From Tanytarsus gracilentus (lineage: Eukaryota; Arthropoda; Insecta; Diptera; Chironomidae), in contig JAXRKN010000044.1 of the NCBI GenBank assembly GCA_038502055.1, positions 1,832,001-1,896,000 on the forward strand: a stretch of DNA of 64,000 nucleotides, in the 5' to 3' direction. Below are positions 38,374 to 51,152 of this stretch, in pieces. Both the position numbers and the translations under genes were made by a program. The notes beneath the pieces are model-generated. The model saw only the letters and a list, made by a program, of their open reading frames with translations. It ran no database searches and was not told the origin of the DNA. Positions within the stretch are counted from its first letter, which is position 1. Every line of letters begins with the position of its first letter.

Positions 38374-38989
38374 GTGCTACAAGGGTTAACTGTTCGAAAA
38401 TCTCCCTCATGATCTCCACTCATCATCGTCAAGCGAGCTAAATAGAAGGCGCACAGACGCATTTCTCACATATTTTTCCACTTGGTCTTACGGTGATGAA
38501 TGATGACTCATAAATATTAAGCGAACTGAAAATTATTAAACGGAAAAGAGAATTTGTTAAGGAATATAAATTATCGCGTAGAGTTCTCAAGTGCGCTTCA
38601 TAAAAAAAGAACCCGAGATAATAGCGGAGATGAGATGAGGCTAAAAATATTTTCTCTCTCTTTTTCGCTGTCGAATGGCGCCAAATTATGATCGAGTCGA
38701 TGACGAACGTGGGTCTCTTGTCTCACTGAATCACTTCCGCTCGACTTGCTTCAAAGTTCTTGAATTTCAAGTCACTTAACTCGACTGAGATTTATCATGT
38801 GAGAATTTGCAAAATATCAAATCAGAAATTAGCATTTAATTCATCCAAAAAATGTTTATTTTGACGTTTTACGATGCAGCAAACTTAACGACTGTGGATT
38901 TTATGATGCAACAGAAGTATTCGTAGACAGAAATGCTTAAATTGATGAGGTAGAAGTTTATATTACAATTTAGAGAAGGACTCAAGGAG

Positions 38990-39060
38990 TGGAATGATGT
39001 GGAAAATGAAACAGTTTTGAGAAATATTTAATGTGGAACGTTGTGGAAAGTGAAATATCT
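38990..39060 (+). repeat. GTGGAAAATGAAAC short-repeat pair
   Basis: Two units (GTGGAAAATGAAACAG and GTGGAAAGTGAAATAT) about 45 bp apart with a TGTGGAACG between them; same short-repeat family as at 24.9 and 26.2 kb. Confidence 0.55.
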
Positions 39061-40094
39061 AAAAATATGAACTTAAGTTTAACTATTCTGGATTTTATTT
39101 AAATTTTAATCTGGATTAAATTTTAATTCTAATCCGGATTAAATTTAATCCACCTCGGATTTATATTTTTTAATAATTTTTAAATTTTTCGATTAATCTC
39201 TTGCCACCACCTTGATTCCTCTCGTTTATTATAAATTACAAAAATTTACAAATTCTTTTTACGACCAATGCAATTAAAAACTTTTTATTTCTCAATGAGG
39301 AACATATTAACTGACATCCAGATCCAACAGACACATCTTCATTAGAATATCAACGACCAAAAAAATTCTTATGCCAAGTATGACTTTTTTAGAGAGTCGT
39401 AAAAATGTGCGCGAGAGCATATTATTTATGGAGCGTAATTATCATGATACACGGGGCATTTTTATGGCATTTCTGCACGGTTTGATGAATTTTATGGAAC
39501 TTTACAAATTATTTTGTTGCTTCCAATTCTAATAAAAAAAAATGTTTTTGTGACCAGACCTTGGAGAAAAATTCAATTAAAAATACTTTTTATTGCCTTT
39601 TAAGCCTTTATGTCCGAATGTGTGTGCATAGCGAGGGAGTTATTGATGAATGCGAGAGTCATAAAATGTGCAACTGAAAATTTTTCATGGGAAGAAGCGG
39701 CGAAGCGAAGAAATTGATTATTTTTATCACATTACGTGGTTCGTTATCATCGAATATCCACACAATCATTAGTCACACAGCTTCCTGCAACTTCCCGCCA
39801 TGAATGACTCCGTGAACATATGGCGCATTTTAGTCCCTTTCCCATCCTCATCTGAACTAATTTCAAAGTCAATGTTGTGTGCATAATTTTTCATTCTGAT
39901 TTGTAGTGAAAACAAACACTTGAAAATTCTTTTCTCTCCCTCAAAATCACTCGCGATACGGAGGATTAAATTTATGGCTTATTTTTTATATTTTTTAATT
40001 AAATTAGATTTTATTTTGTGACACTTTTGAAAGCATTTAGATGAGTGAAAGAATATTGAAATTTAATGAAAACTTTTAATAGAGAATTTTTAGA

Positions 40095-40107
40095 AGGTTC
40101 GAATCCT
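40095..40107 (+). repeat. B-box-like motif copy 6
   Basis: Exact AGGTTCGAATCCT followed by AAAATT and, about 30 bp on, a run of eight T. Confidence 0.9.
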
Positions 40108-42107
40108 AAAATTATAAAATAAGTTTATTTAGTTGAAGTATTTTTTTTCAAATTTTTCTAATAATTTTTTATTCAAAAACTTTTTACAATTTCAAATCAC
40201 ATTAAAATAATTTCCATCATCATCGAGTCAACTTCCTTAAAAATGTCACACACCAAAAAAACTCTCTCACATAACTTCCGTGACAAGTCACAAATTTATC
40301 ATCTCATAGACTTTGTGTGTGTTCTTAAACATGCCACCAAACAAGCTCATCATCATCGCAGCCGTCTGTCGAGGAAATTTAGTGAATGATAAAAAAAACG
40401 TCGGGTGTTAAAATTCCTGAGCATTCAATTCAATAAATCACATCTCGGGTAGTCATGTGTGTGCTGAGAAACGCCAATTAATAAATTTTTTCCTCTTCTG
40501 CATCAACGAGAAATAAAATTTATCGTCCAGAAGATTTTAAGGGATAAAAAATCAATTTTTAAATAACAAATTGAAATCAAATTAGACACGAGGAAAAGAA
40601 CAATCGTAAAGTGTGCAATTAAATTTGTCGCAAGTCGCTCACTAGTCCATAAAGCCTCAACACGTGACGCAAAAAAATCATTGGCTCGATTCTCGAGAAA
40701 ATTGAGGAGGATGATCGTACCGACACGTGACTGTCATTATATCTATTTCCATATCATTGTTAAACCTCCGTAGGTAGCGCATCGAATCTAAAATGCTAAA
40801 TTTTAACTTCGAAGTGAAAGAAATGATTTTTAGGGCCGGGTGACTTGTCTCATGTTTCGTCTTGCATGCGATTCTTATTTCAAGCATAAACTGGAGAGGC
40901 AGAAAACAATTTTTCCAGCTAATAGATCACTTAATTAAGTGACTTAGATTGCTTATAAGGTTGAGTCAATATTTAAGTTCGAAAGACAATTGTTTGGGGG
41001 AATTGTAGCCGAAAGTCGAAACCAATTTGAGCTTTAATGACAAAATTTTATGTTTTTTAAAATGACGTTGAAAATTAGTGAAAAAATTATTTAAAAATTT
41101 TAAAAAATCAAACTCAAAACAATACAAAAAAATTTTGCATCCCCGCATAAAAAAACTGAATTGAAAAAATTGCCACTTTGCAATTTTATTTCAATTTCGA
41201 GTCATGTCAATTGTTAACTCAGCAGAACAAAATTTATTGCTCTACTTTTCGACATGTCACATGCAATTATCATCAAGTTTGCGAGAGAGAGTTTTAGTTC
41301 GAATATAAAAAGTAGGGTCGCACTTTGACTCTGCAATTGTTTTACAAAAATGATTTCCTGCACAAACTCTCTCGCCTATGTTTTATTTCCAATTTTCCAA
41401 TTGACTGGTGCTAAATATTTGATCAGGTTTTTAATGTGATATCAACCCGAGAATTGAGTGCGGGATGATGATGTAAAATTATTTTCGTTTGAGAGGGTTT
41501 GAAAAAATTATTGCTAAAATCACCCCAAAAAAAGACTTTTTCCCTCACCACAAAATGCGCAAAAATTGGCAAGTGCATCGTAATAAATGGATAAATTATG
41601 ATGATATTCCGGGTAATAAACTCTCAGCCTTAAAAATCAATAGATTCAATTACATTTTTAGCGTGTGTCATTTTTGAGCACACAAAAATTTCTCGACAAG
41701 TGTGGGAAACAGGCAAAAAATTACTTTTGTGTACACGCCGCGTAATGTGTCAGTCTCTGAAATCTCTCGAGAATTTCTTCCGCAATCAACTTTGATTATC
41801 TTTCACTTCTGACTTTTCAACTTTTCACAAAAACCTACACACATGCATGATGACTTTTATGCTGATTCTCAGAACAATTTGACATTTTGATAAAAGTTTG
41901 AGTGTGAGAATGAATTTGGAAATTAAATTAGCTGCGGATTTTTTGATACTTTTTGTCAAGTGAGAAAATAAAATTTTAATTTTTTTGAGTGATTTTTTAC
42001 GTTAGGGAAAATTAAAGAAATTTTAAAATTTAATAGACATTTTTTTACTTGATTCAAAAATTAATTTATAATGAATTAAAATGAAGTGAAATTTTAACAC
42101 AAAATTT

Positions 42108-42120
42108 AGGTTCGAATCCT
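42108..42120 (+). repeat. B-box-like motif copy 7
   Basis: Exact AGGTTCGAATCCT, 144 bp upstream of the ATG of the Nup62-like frame; a half copy (GAATCCTAAAATTTT) lies just before that ATG. Confidence 0.9.
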
Positions 42121-42263
42121 AAAAAATATTTCTTGTATATATTTAAAAAAAACGTGCATTTTTTTGAACAAAAAATTAAATTAAATTTTTACAACTTTAT
42201 CTAAGGATTCTTTTTTGAAAATTTCAATTTTCACATATTTTTTTGAATCCTAAAATTTTAATA

Positions 42264-42845
42264 ATGGATTATAATTTTGATAATTTCAACTCTGACATTC
42301 TTCGAGCTATTAACGAAGTTGGAAATCCATTGAAAATCTTTCAAAATCAAGCAAAACGAATCAACGATTTCGACGAAATTCTTTACAGAAATGAAGAAAA
42401 TTTAACAAAACTTAATGAAAGTTTTCAAAATTTCCACCAAAAAGTTGAATTTGGTGAATTTGAAACTGCGATGAACGAAAAATTGATCGAAGACTTGGAG
42501 AAAAAAGTTCAAGAACTCGAAACCAAAACATTTGATAATTTTCCCAATAACTTTTTGGATCACCAACGAACTGAAATTTACGAAAGTGCCGCGAATTTGA
42601 ACTTCAAAATTGAGAGCGTAAAAAATCAAACTGAAAATCTCCAAATTATTGATGCAAACTTGCACGAACTCGATAAGCTAAAAATACAATTTTCAAACAA
42701 ATTCAGTCAACTCATGGAAATTGAGGAAAATGTCAAGAATTCCATGAAAATTATTGATGAAAATCAAATGGAGATTGAAAATGTACTTTTTGAAATTAAC
42801 AAAAACCCTCAAAAATTTAAAAACTCAAAAGATAAAATATTTTGA
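42264..42845 (+). CDS. Nup62-like coiled-coil protein, intronless (193 aa)
   Basis: A single open frame from ATG 42264 to TGA 42843-42845; upstream codons in frame come from a TTG and are not used. The protein is Asn/Glu/Lys-rich and coiled coil throughout. Its order of landmarks follows the C-terminal (Nsp1_C) domain of nucleoporin p62: FQNQAKRINDFDEILYRNEE resembles the family's QA-x-x-(I/V)-N-x-(W/F)-D-x-x-L-x-x-N block; then come Glu-Leu-Glu heptads, a YESAANLNFKIE helix and L-x-x-x-F-S-x-x-L-x-x-I-E-E-N. The FG-repeat N-terminus of Nup62 is absent, and nothing like it is found upstream. Possible explanations are a retrocopy of the 3' part of a Nup62 transcript that stayed open, or a diverged short paralog. 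AATAAA follows at 42866. The family call rests on pattern recognition; expression is unknown. Confidence 0.6.
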   Translation: MDYNFDNFNSDILRAINEVGNPLKIFQNQAKRINDFDEILYRNEENLTKLNESFQNFHQKVEFGEFETAMNEKLIEDLEKKVQELETKTFDNFPNNFLDHQRTEIYESAANLNFKIESVKNQTENLQIIDANLHELDKLKIQFSNKFSQLMEIEENVKNSMKIIDENQMEIENVLFEINKNPQKFKNSKDKIF

Positions 42846-42865
42846 GATTTTAATCTTTAAAACTA

Positions 42866-42871
42866 AATAAA
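42866..42871 (+). terminator. Candidate polyadenylation signal of the Nup62-like gene
   Basis: AATAAA 20 bp after the stop codon. No long poly(A) tract follows, so a recent processed retrocopy is not supported by a tail. Confidence 0.45.
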
Positions 42872-44879
42872 AAATATTAAACAAATTTTTTCATATAACT
42901 TTTCTCCTCCCATGATTAATGGAAGTTGGTGAACTTGAGACTTCATCAAAAATTAATTTTGACAATCTCGAGCCGCCTTCGCAATGCTCACACCGACACA
43001 CCACGCATATTACAACAATTTCATCTCTCCACATATCATTCATATTCGTGTACATCTCAAGTTACTTCTGAAATTTAATTCGTAAATGTGTGAATTATTG
43101 TAAAATTTCATCTCGTTGATTCACAATAAATCATAAAAGATTCTTCTTTATTTTATTACACTCGAAAATGTTTTTTTGCTGTGTGAATAATTTAGATTGA
43201 GATACGCAGCAAAAAACGCCTACCAGAGAAAAAATTTGCCGTTAACGTTTTTTTTATTTGAGGGAAAATTTGAAGCAAATTAGCGAAGAAATTTACATGA
43301 GACAGAATTGCGTATTGAGGTGTCACTCTACTCTTCACCTCATGTACTCAAAAAGATCATCGTCACTTTTTAAAAATCCTCCTCCACACAAGCTTAATAA
43401 ATGGCTTTCAATCACCATTTTAAAAGTGACACATTTTTCATCTAACGTCAAGTAAAATTTTTATAAAAGAAATTTCAAAATATTTCACTTGTCCACACAC
43501 TCACTAAATTTAAACAGTTCAATTTGGTTGAGTGAAAAATGAAGTGAATTATTCTCATTTTTAAAAGTTTGGACCAATTAAGAAAATGAAACACTTTTTT
43601 AAGATTAAATGTTTCAGTTTCCATATCATTTCAATGGCATGGAATTGAAAAATTCAGCAGACAATAAAATTTTAAACATAAAACCTCACAAATAGATGTG
43701 AGTATCCATCATCTCAATATTTCAACATTTCTGTCTCGTGAGAGGTTAGAGTGGAGTTAGAAACCTTTCGGACGGTGGCCAGGAAGCTTCAACACAGTTT
43801 TCACGTCACTCAAGACAGAAGATTATGCGTGCATGTTGAGATAGAAGCATGATGATGATGATTAAGAGAGAAGCTTTTAAAAATGTGATAAAAACAAAAT
43901 AATTCCTTGGCATGTAGCGTGGGTATGAGAAAGAGAGATGTGAGTCATCAGCAAAATACACTTTCGTGCGATGAAAATTAATGAAATTTATGTGAGATTG
44001 ACAAGTGATATATTTTTAAATTCCGTGCATTTTGATTTGTGCTTTGGAATTTTTTATTCTCTTGTTATTGGAATTTCTATGGAAAAAGAAGAATTTTAAG
44101 AATTTTTTATGAATCATTCAAAAATTAAATTAATTTGTTTCAAATTTTTCGCATGCATGCGAAATTATTTTTTCATCTCCGCATGCAAATAATTTTTATA
44201 AAAATAAAATCTCAATATTTCTGAAATAAATTTAATTCAATGAATTTCAATCTCAAAAATTCCTTCATCGAACTCAGCAGCAATTTTAACCACCGCCGTC
44301 CAATAGAAGTAATAACAGAACATTTTTAACACTAACCATCATCATTAAATTTCATTTCGCCGCTGTTAATGTTATGCCACACAATTCATTTTTCTCTTTC
44401 ACTAAAATATAAAATTCTCTTTTCGAGAGTCCCGTGTACAGTTAAAAATTATTAATGCTGACATGATACATCAAGAAATTAATAAAACAAACGAAGAATG
44501 AAATGTATTACAAGCCGAGCTCAAACGCTACCAGATTGCGTAAAACGAAAATTCAGCGTTAAATGAGCCTCACATCATATCAATTCATTCCCATTTCATA
44601 TTTTTTTTCATTCCTTTACAGCTCAGGCGATTTTTTGTTGTTGCTGTACATTCGGTATCACGCAGCGTTGACAAAAACAAAACTAAATGAAACACGCCTT
44701 TGATTGATTCATTTTTCAACTGCTTTTTGAGAGAGGTTTAAGTGGCTGGATGGTGTGGATTTGAGGCAATGCTTCTGAGAAACTTATTATGGTGCTAATG
44801 GGGAGAAATTCAAGTGAACCTTTAAGAAGGAATTTTTGTGCGGAACAAAATTATTGAAAGAATTTAAATGAAAAATTTA

Positions 44880-44892
44880 AGGTTCGAATCCT
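44880..44892 (+). repeat. B-box-like motif copy 8
   Basis: Exact AGGTTCGAATCCT flanked on both sides by AAATTTA-like sequence. Confidence 0.9.
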
Positions 44893-45397
44893 AAAATTTA
44901 AAAAAAATATAAATCTTTTCGTGCTGATTTCTTTTTGTAATTTAAATAAACTTTTTAATTTCTTTTTGAAAAAAATTCTACACGCACAAAATTCTTCGAA
45001 TCTATCTCGGGAGCAGGAACCTAAAAGAAATGTCTAGCGATCACAGCGTGATGAAATATTTTTGAGGTATCAACTTCACTTCACTCTCCATCCTCCGTTT
45101 CGCTTTAGTTTCATAATCTTGAACGACATTTAACTAATTAACGACAACCGATTTTCGGTTATCGCGGACTTTTTATCTCTCTGTCACTCGAATGTCGTTA
45201 AAGTAATTTTAGGATCGAACCATTAATTATTGTTGTGGACTTAGATTGAGTAGTTTTGATTTCAAACATCAAGCACAGCAGCAATCGCCAATTGGCAATC
45301 AATCACGAATCGAGTCAATAATTGAAACATTCCCTTTTTCGGGCTCTCTCTGCATCTCCAGCCTCTTTAAAAAGTGTCAATAAAGTCATAAAAAAAT

Positions 45398-45770
45398 AGT
45401 AAAAATTAACCTTTTTTTTTTTTTATTTTACTTATATTTTTTTTTTTTGAATATTAAATATGTATAATATAATAATTTATTATTTAGATAAAATTTAGTA
45501 ATTTTTTTTTTTATTTTTTACGCTCACTTTAAATTTTTGTCTTAAATTCAATATTAATTATTAAGTATTATAATATTTTAATATGTTATAAAAAATAAAA
45601 TTTTTTTAAGTTTAAGAGATATACAAAATGTATAAATTAAATTTTCTGATTTTATTTTTTTATACTTTTCCTAAATACCTATTGTAAGAATTTGTTATTT
45701 TTTTTCTTTTTTATTTAGCTTTTTCTATAATTTTTGTTTATTTGGTAACAAAAATTCTTTTAAAATTAAG
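45398..45770. repeat. A/T-only low-complexity tract
   Basis: About 370 bp almost free of G and C, with T-runs of 8-18 bases. Its composition differs sharply from the flanks. Confidence 0.7.
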
Positions 45771-47215
45771 CATGTGAATGTTTGAATTGATCGCGCCGTA
45801 ATTTCCCCTTGACGAATCTCTTGAGCAAGATTTTTTTCACCGTTATGATTGACTGTTTTTTGCATTTATTTATTAATTCCAACAAGAATTAACTCTTTCT
45901 AAAATTATTATTTATTTCATCTTTGGTAACATGAATGTTTTTGCACTTCTTCTCTCGCTGTCTTTAATCTTGTCACTGTATGAAAATGAATTGGGGGTAC
46001 GACAGTGAGAGCGCATGATTATCGAGGGAAGTGGGTGAGTGGTGAAGTTGATGGTGTTGAAGTATTGGAGCGCATGTAAGAATTTTTTTTTAAATATTTT
46101 TTGACCGTTTTTTTACACAACATCTGTTGCTTCGCAACAGCTGTTGAGGTCAGTCGTGAACGACCGAGAGAGAGCTAAATTAGATTGTGAGAGTAAGAGA
46201 GAAGGGAGAAAAAGATCGCTGCACACAATGAAAAATACGATTTGACCCGCAACGAAAAAAATATTTTTTATCATAAATCAAGAGAATTTTATTGATTTTA
46301 TACTTTTCCCATCTTTTTATTGCTTTTTAAAATCAAACATTTCTATTTATGAATTCTTCTTTAAAGAAATCTTTTTTTTTTATTGATTTGACTCATCGCT
46401 CACCTTAGTCATATATTTTTGAACCTTACACCACATCACCGTGTTAAATTACTAAATGGTGTTGAGTGACGTGAAAAGGAGTTTGGATAAAATCTCTAAA
46501 ATGTTCTTGAGAATTCCCACACATGGACATAGAAAAAGATTGAGGTTGTAAAATAATTTTAAGAGAATTAGATTTAAATTAAAATAATTTTAAATAAATT
46601 GAAAATTTTAAAATTTTTAATTAAAAACTGTCAATAATTTTTTTGTGTCCGTTTGTGGGAGATTTTACATTGTGTTTATAAAAATTAAAGATTAAAAATT
46701 CGAGATTAGATTAAGATTAAAATAATTCAGGTTTAAATCCTTAAAGTTCAAATTAAAATTTAATTTTTTAATTGCAAATTTTTTTCAGCTCTCACATCAT
46801 TAAATTCTCACAAAACACTTTTTTAAAAACGATGCATTTTGTAAACGATACATTTATTTTAAAACGCTCGAAGTATCTTCTTTTATTTTCATGACTTTAG
46901 TTGAGCATTATTATCTTCACAGTCAGTGTGCTGCTCGAAGAGTGTCAAGGAATGTTCACAAGCGACAGTTAATTATGGAGGAATTAAAAATATATCATCG
47001 GAGTGCAGCAGGAAGAGGCGACAGCAACTAGTGTGTGTCATGGCATTGCATCGTGAACAAAAGGAGAAAAATGGAAGAATTTAAAAGTTTTAAATTGAGC
47101 ATTGGAAGCGGAATGATGCTGAAAATAATTTATTAATTTTGTAAGAAATTTCTAAAATCTAAAAATTCCTCTCGATTTCATTCCAAGAATTCTCGCATCT
47201 CAACCACGGAGGTTT

Positions 47216-47231
47216 TTCCATCCCTTGTCTA
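47216..47231 (+). repeat. Solo end related to the 30.5-kb inverted-end element
   Basis: TTCCATCCCTTGTCTA matches the right end of 30523-30636 apart from one T/C insertion. No opposite end is recognised nearby. Confidence 0.45.
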
Positions 47232-50200
47232 TTTTTATTTATTTGGATAAAAACTGTCACACTCTCATGACAGAGTGCTATTTGGAGATCACACCACTAT
47301 TCGCCACCAGGCAAAAAAAAATATTCATAAGCCAGCAGTGTGTGCGGTCGTCGAGAAAGATTTTTGATTTATTGCATTTTCACTTGATACTTTTTTCATT
47401 TTCTCTTTTCCTTTTCTGCTGTCTTGACGCCTTTTTTGCATTGTGTGCATTCACTGTTTTATGTCCATTTGTTTGTTTAATTAGTGAAACAGTCGTAAAA
47501 TGTGAATATTTTAGTCATGCTGGACGCTTGAAGGACTCTAGAAAAGGGTTAAGGAATTTTTGATTTAATTATTTAAATTTTATGATCTTTAAAAAAATTC
47601 TAGATTTAAATTAAACAACTGCACAGCATCTCAGCTTAACGGTTCTTTCACGTTTTCTACAAAAATTGCAAAATTCAGTCAGAAATTCCACAAGCCACAA
47701 TAAAGTGCTCATATTTTACCTTCGCTGTGACTTTAACAACTCTTCGCGCCACTCTCTACACAGTTCATTGCAGTGCATTTGGGATGGCAGTGAGAGAGAA
47801 ATAAATAAAAAGAAACAGAAGTTGTTGCATAAAAAACAATAATTCAAACTAATGTACATGCAAAGTACGCGCATTTTAAATTGCAAATTGCTTGTTCAAC
47901 ATGTCACTGCGGTGTAGCGAAGGAGGAAGAAAAATTAAATTTCAGGGGGTGCAACACTCAATAATTTTTAATCTTTTAAAATTTTATCAAAGTTAAAACT
48001 ATTTAAATTATTAATTAAATTTTAAATTTTAAAAATCCAGTATTGCCTCTCCTTTAAAAATTATTGTTTAAAAAAATTAAAAGTCGTGCAAAAGTTGTTG
48101 AAGAGAGATTTTCATCGACGTGATTAGCCAATGAGTTCACACGTAACCAAAAATGATTTTCACTTCACCTCATCGATCGCCAATCGATCTTTGAAAAGAT
48201 GAATATTTATTTTCAAATTCACACGTCAATGCGGTTGTTGGAAAATTTTAAAAAACCCCAAAATGTTCAAAATAACCCAAAAAAATGTCTTTTAACGACT
48301 TACTCTATTTTCAATTTTCATCAGCTATTGTGCGAGCATGCAAAGTGACGAAAGAAATTCTGTCTTGAGTGGGTGCGACGAAATTCCTTGGCAGTGTGCA
48401 TTGTTGTTAATTAGTGAAAGAGACCTTTTGTCATTCGCACGTTGAAATATTTTTTATTTTCAATCCCACATATGCAGACACAGTTGAAAAATGTGTCATA
48501 AAACAAAGACAATAAAAAAGCATTGACGCATTTTTCCATTTTTGTTATGTGAAAAATGTAAATAAAATTTTCGTTCAGGAAAAAACTTTTTATCGCTTAA
48601 GACAGAAAATTTTTCTTCAATTTTCACACCCCCGAAAGACGCTGCTGTGTGACTCGCATGAACCGTTAAATCGTAAAAAACGCTTGCGAATAAAAAAGGG
48701 GTTGATTTCTTCTAATTTATGACTTTTCTACTTCTTTGCTTTGGTAAAAAGAAGTTTTGAAAAAACATAAATTCTCTTTTTGATGCCAATCGTGAGGAAA
48801 AATCTTTTTTTTTGGTGGATAAAAATTCAGAGTGAAAATAATTTTTAAATTTTTAAATTCTAAGGAATAAAAATAAAGTTTGAAATATTTTAAAAAGTCC
48901 AAATTTTCATCCTAAGTCCAAAATCCTCATTTACCTCTCAGACTTATCATCTCTCTCGCAACACACCCAAAAACATACAAGAATTTATTTATTTGCATCA
49001 CACTTTTACACGACAATGAAAGCAGGCGAAGAACTTTCTCATACCTTCCATCGTTGTGTAAAAAGAATGTCGCCTTCATTTTCTTTTATAACACCTCGGT
49101 AGCATATCATGCTCGCTCTCGACAACTTGCGATGTCGTAAAAGTTTTTCTTCCTTATATGACGTTAAAATTTTATCGTCTGCATTTGCTCGTGGTGGCAA
49201 TGAATTATTAAATTTGCGAATGTACATGAGAGACATCATTTGATATGTTTTTCATTTCATGCCCTGCTTGAGGACAAGCTAATTAATCATTGAGGCTTTC
49301 GAGCGATCTTTTACTCGCTTTAGATCTTGAGGTATTTTTAAAAAGAAAATCAAGGCGAGGTGATTTGAAAAAATTCTAATTTTTGAAATAGTTTTTATGC
49401 GAATTTTAAATGCGGTCAGTTAGCATGGAAGATGCATTTGAATTATAATATGCGGTATTTAAATACATGCGATCGCATATATTCGCATTTATTAATTTTA
49501 TGCAATTTTCCTTCCCTATTTTCTCATTTTAATTCTCAATTTTTCACTCTAGCTCACAAAAAATTCATTCATCTTTTCAAAGCCTCGTGCAGTAATAATT
49601 GCACGAAAGTGCGAATGTTTGTAAAGTTTTAATTAGTTGACAAATGAATGCGCGAGAAAGAGAAAAAGAGATTTGTTGGCACTCGGTGTCGTTTCATCTC
49701 ATCGCGCCTCTTGCAATTTTTTTTCTCACATCTCGACTGACTGATGAGTGCGAAAATTAAATTTCTTCATTAACTATGTGCATCATACACACGCCCATGG
49801 TCGTGCAGTTGATAAATTGGAAAAAACTTTTCAGATGTCACACAAATGAATGGATTTGCAACTGACTTTTAATTAGTGCCGAGTGAATGTCACATCAAAT
49901 GAGATCAAAAAGGAACTTTTTCACTTCTCTTTTCAGTGCCGACGGCTGAGATTATCTTGCTTGTAAATGTGTCTTAATCACACCCTATTTTTAAGTGAAT
50001 GTCACTCAACATTGTCACACTCTTTTTTTTCTCTTGAAGAGCACGACGAAAAATTGACCCTTGAAGGAGGATTAAAAAAAGAAACTGATGGTTGTCATTA
50101 CATAAGAACTAAAGTGAGGATTTAGAGATGAGTGTGAAGAAATAAGGGATCAATGAAATGCCGACAGATCATTTGGTGATCGATAAGAATGTTTTTAAAT

Positions 50201-51095
50201 TTTTGATGTATTTTAAAATCATCTCAAGCTAATTTTTCATTTAAATCCACGCGCAAATTTCCAGCAGCAAAATGCTGTCATCAAAAATGCAAAACTAAAT
50301 AAGAATGTCCCTTGCCCCATATGCACCATAAACACACGTATGCATTAACTTTTTATCCACACGAGAGCCATTTACTTTACCATCATTATAGTGGCTCTGT
50401 AAAAAATTCATTAGCTGCAGTAATAAAGCGAAAAATTGTGAAAAGCCATAGTTATATGACAATGTCTGAGCATTCGGTGTGTAAAAAGTGGGAATGTGTC
50501 CGCATGACGGCGGTGTGTGATATGAAAGCAAATAAACGCCTTTTTTTGCGTGATTGTTAATGAACAGATAATGGTAGAGTGCAAAATGCATTGCATGCTC
50601 ATTAAATTTTCATAAATCCCTCATTTTTCAGTCAAAATGAAACGCAATTGAAAATGGAACAATTTTTAAAAACTCTCTCAATCTTTTCATGTAAATCTAT
50701 TGTTAAAGCCACCGGTTGTAGACACGCCATAAATATCCGAACGCACATCTAATTACACACCAACAGTCTGTCAGTACACAGGTCTATCACTCTCGCTCCC
50801 ATCTGGTTTTCGTGCTACAGCGATATTGATGTAGAGTTTCATGTCCAGCCAAAGCACTTTTCGACATGCTGATAGAGATTAGAGCTCTCCGTGAAACGAA
50901 AAAAGGTTTTCATTATTGAAATGTAAATGCGTCAAAGTAAAATAAAGTAGCTGGAGAGCTCACACACGAAACGTTTACTGCCAACACACAAAAAAAAGAT
51001 CTCGCACTGGCTGGGAAGACATTCCATGGGAAGATTAAATCTTTCGTTTGACTAAGCGGTGAATGATGGTTTGAAAGATAGGTGAAATAAATTTT

Positions 51096-51152
51096 GTGTT
51101 TCATTTTCCAATTCGTTTTCAATTTTTTTGTGTACATGTTTCACTTTCCATT
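51096..51152 (-). repeat. GAAANNGAAAC short-repeat pair
   Basis: TGTTTCATTTTCCA and TGTTTCACTTTCCA lie about 45 bp apart, the same spacing as at 38990-39060, on the opposite strand. Confidence 0.5.

Larger units (their letters stand above)
28888..42263. other. Non-coding region downstream of gene B
   Basis: 13.4 kb without a supported gene. It contains the element with inverted ends at 30523-30636, B-box-like motifs at 33862 and 40095, the T-rich minisatellite (36440-37465), the foldback palindrome (38082-38373) and several GAAANNGAAAC repeat units. Short open frames lack motifs and recognisable homologs. Confidence 0.6.

Noticed and set aside
47225..47563. 112-codon hydrophobic frame
   Set aside because: Its start comes from a TTG near a repeat end; the hydrophobicity follows from T-rich codons; no family resemblance.
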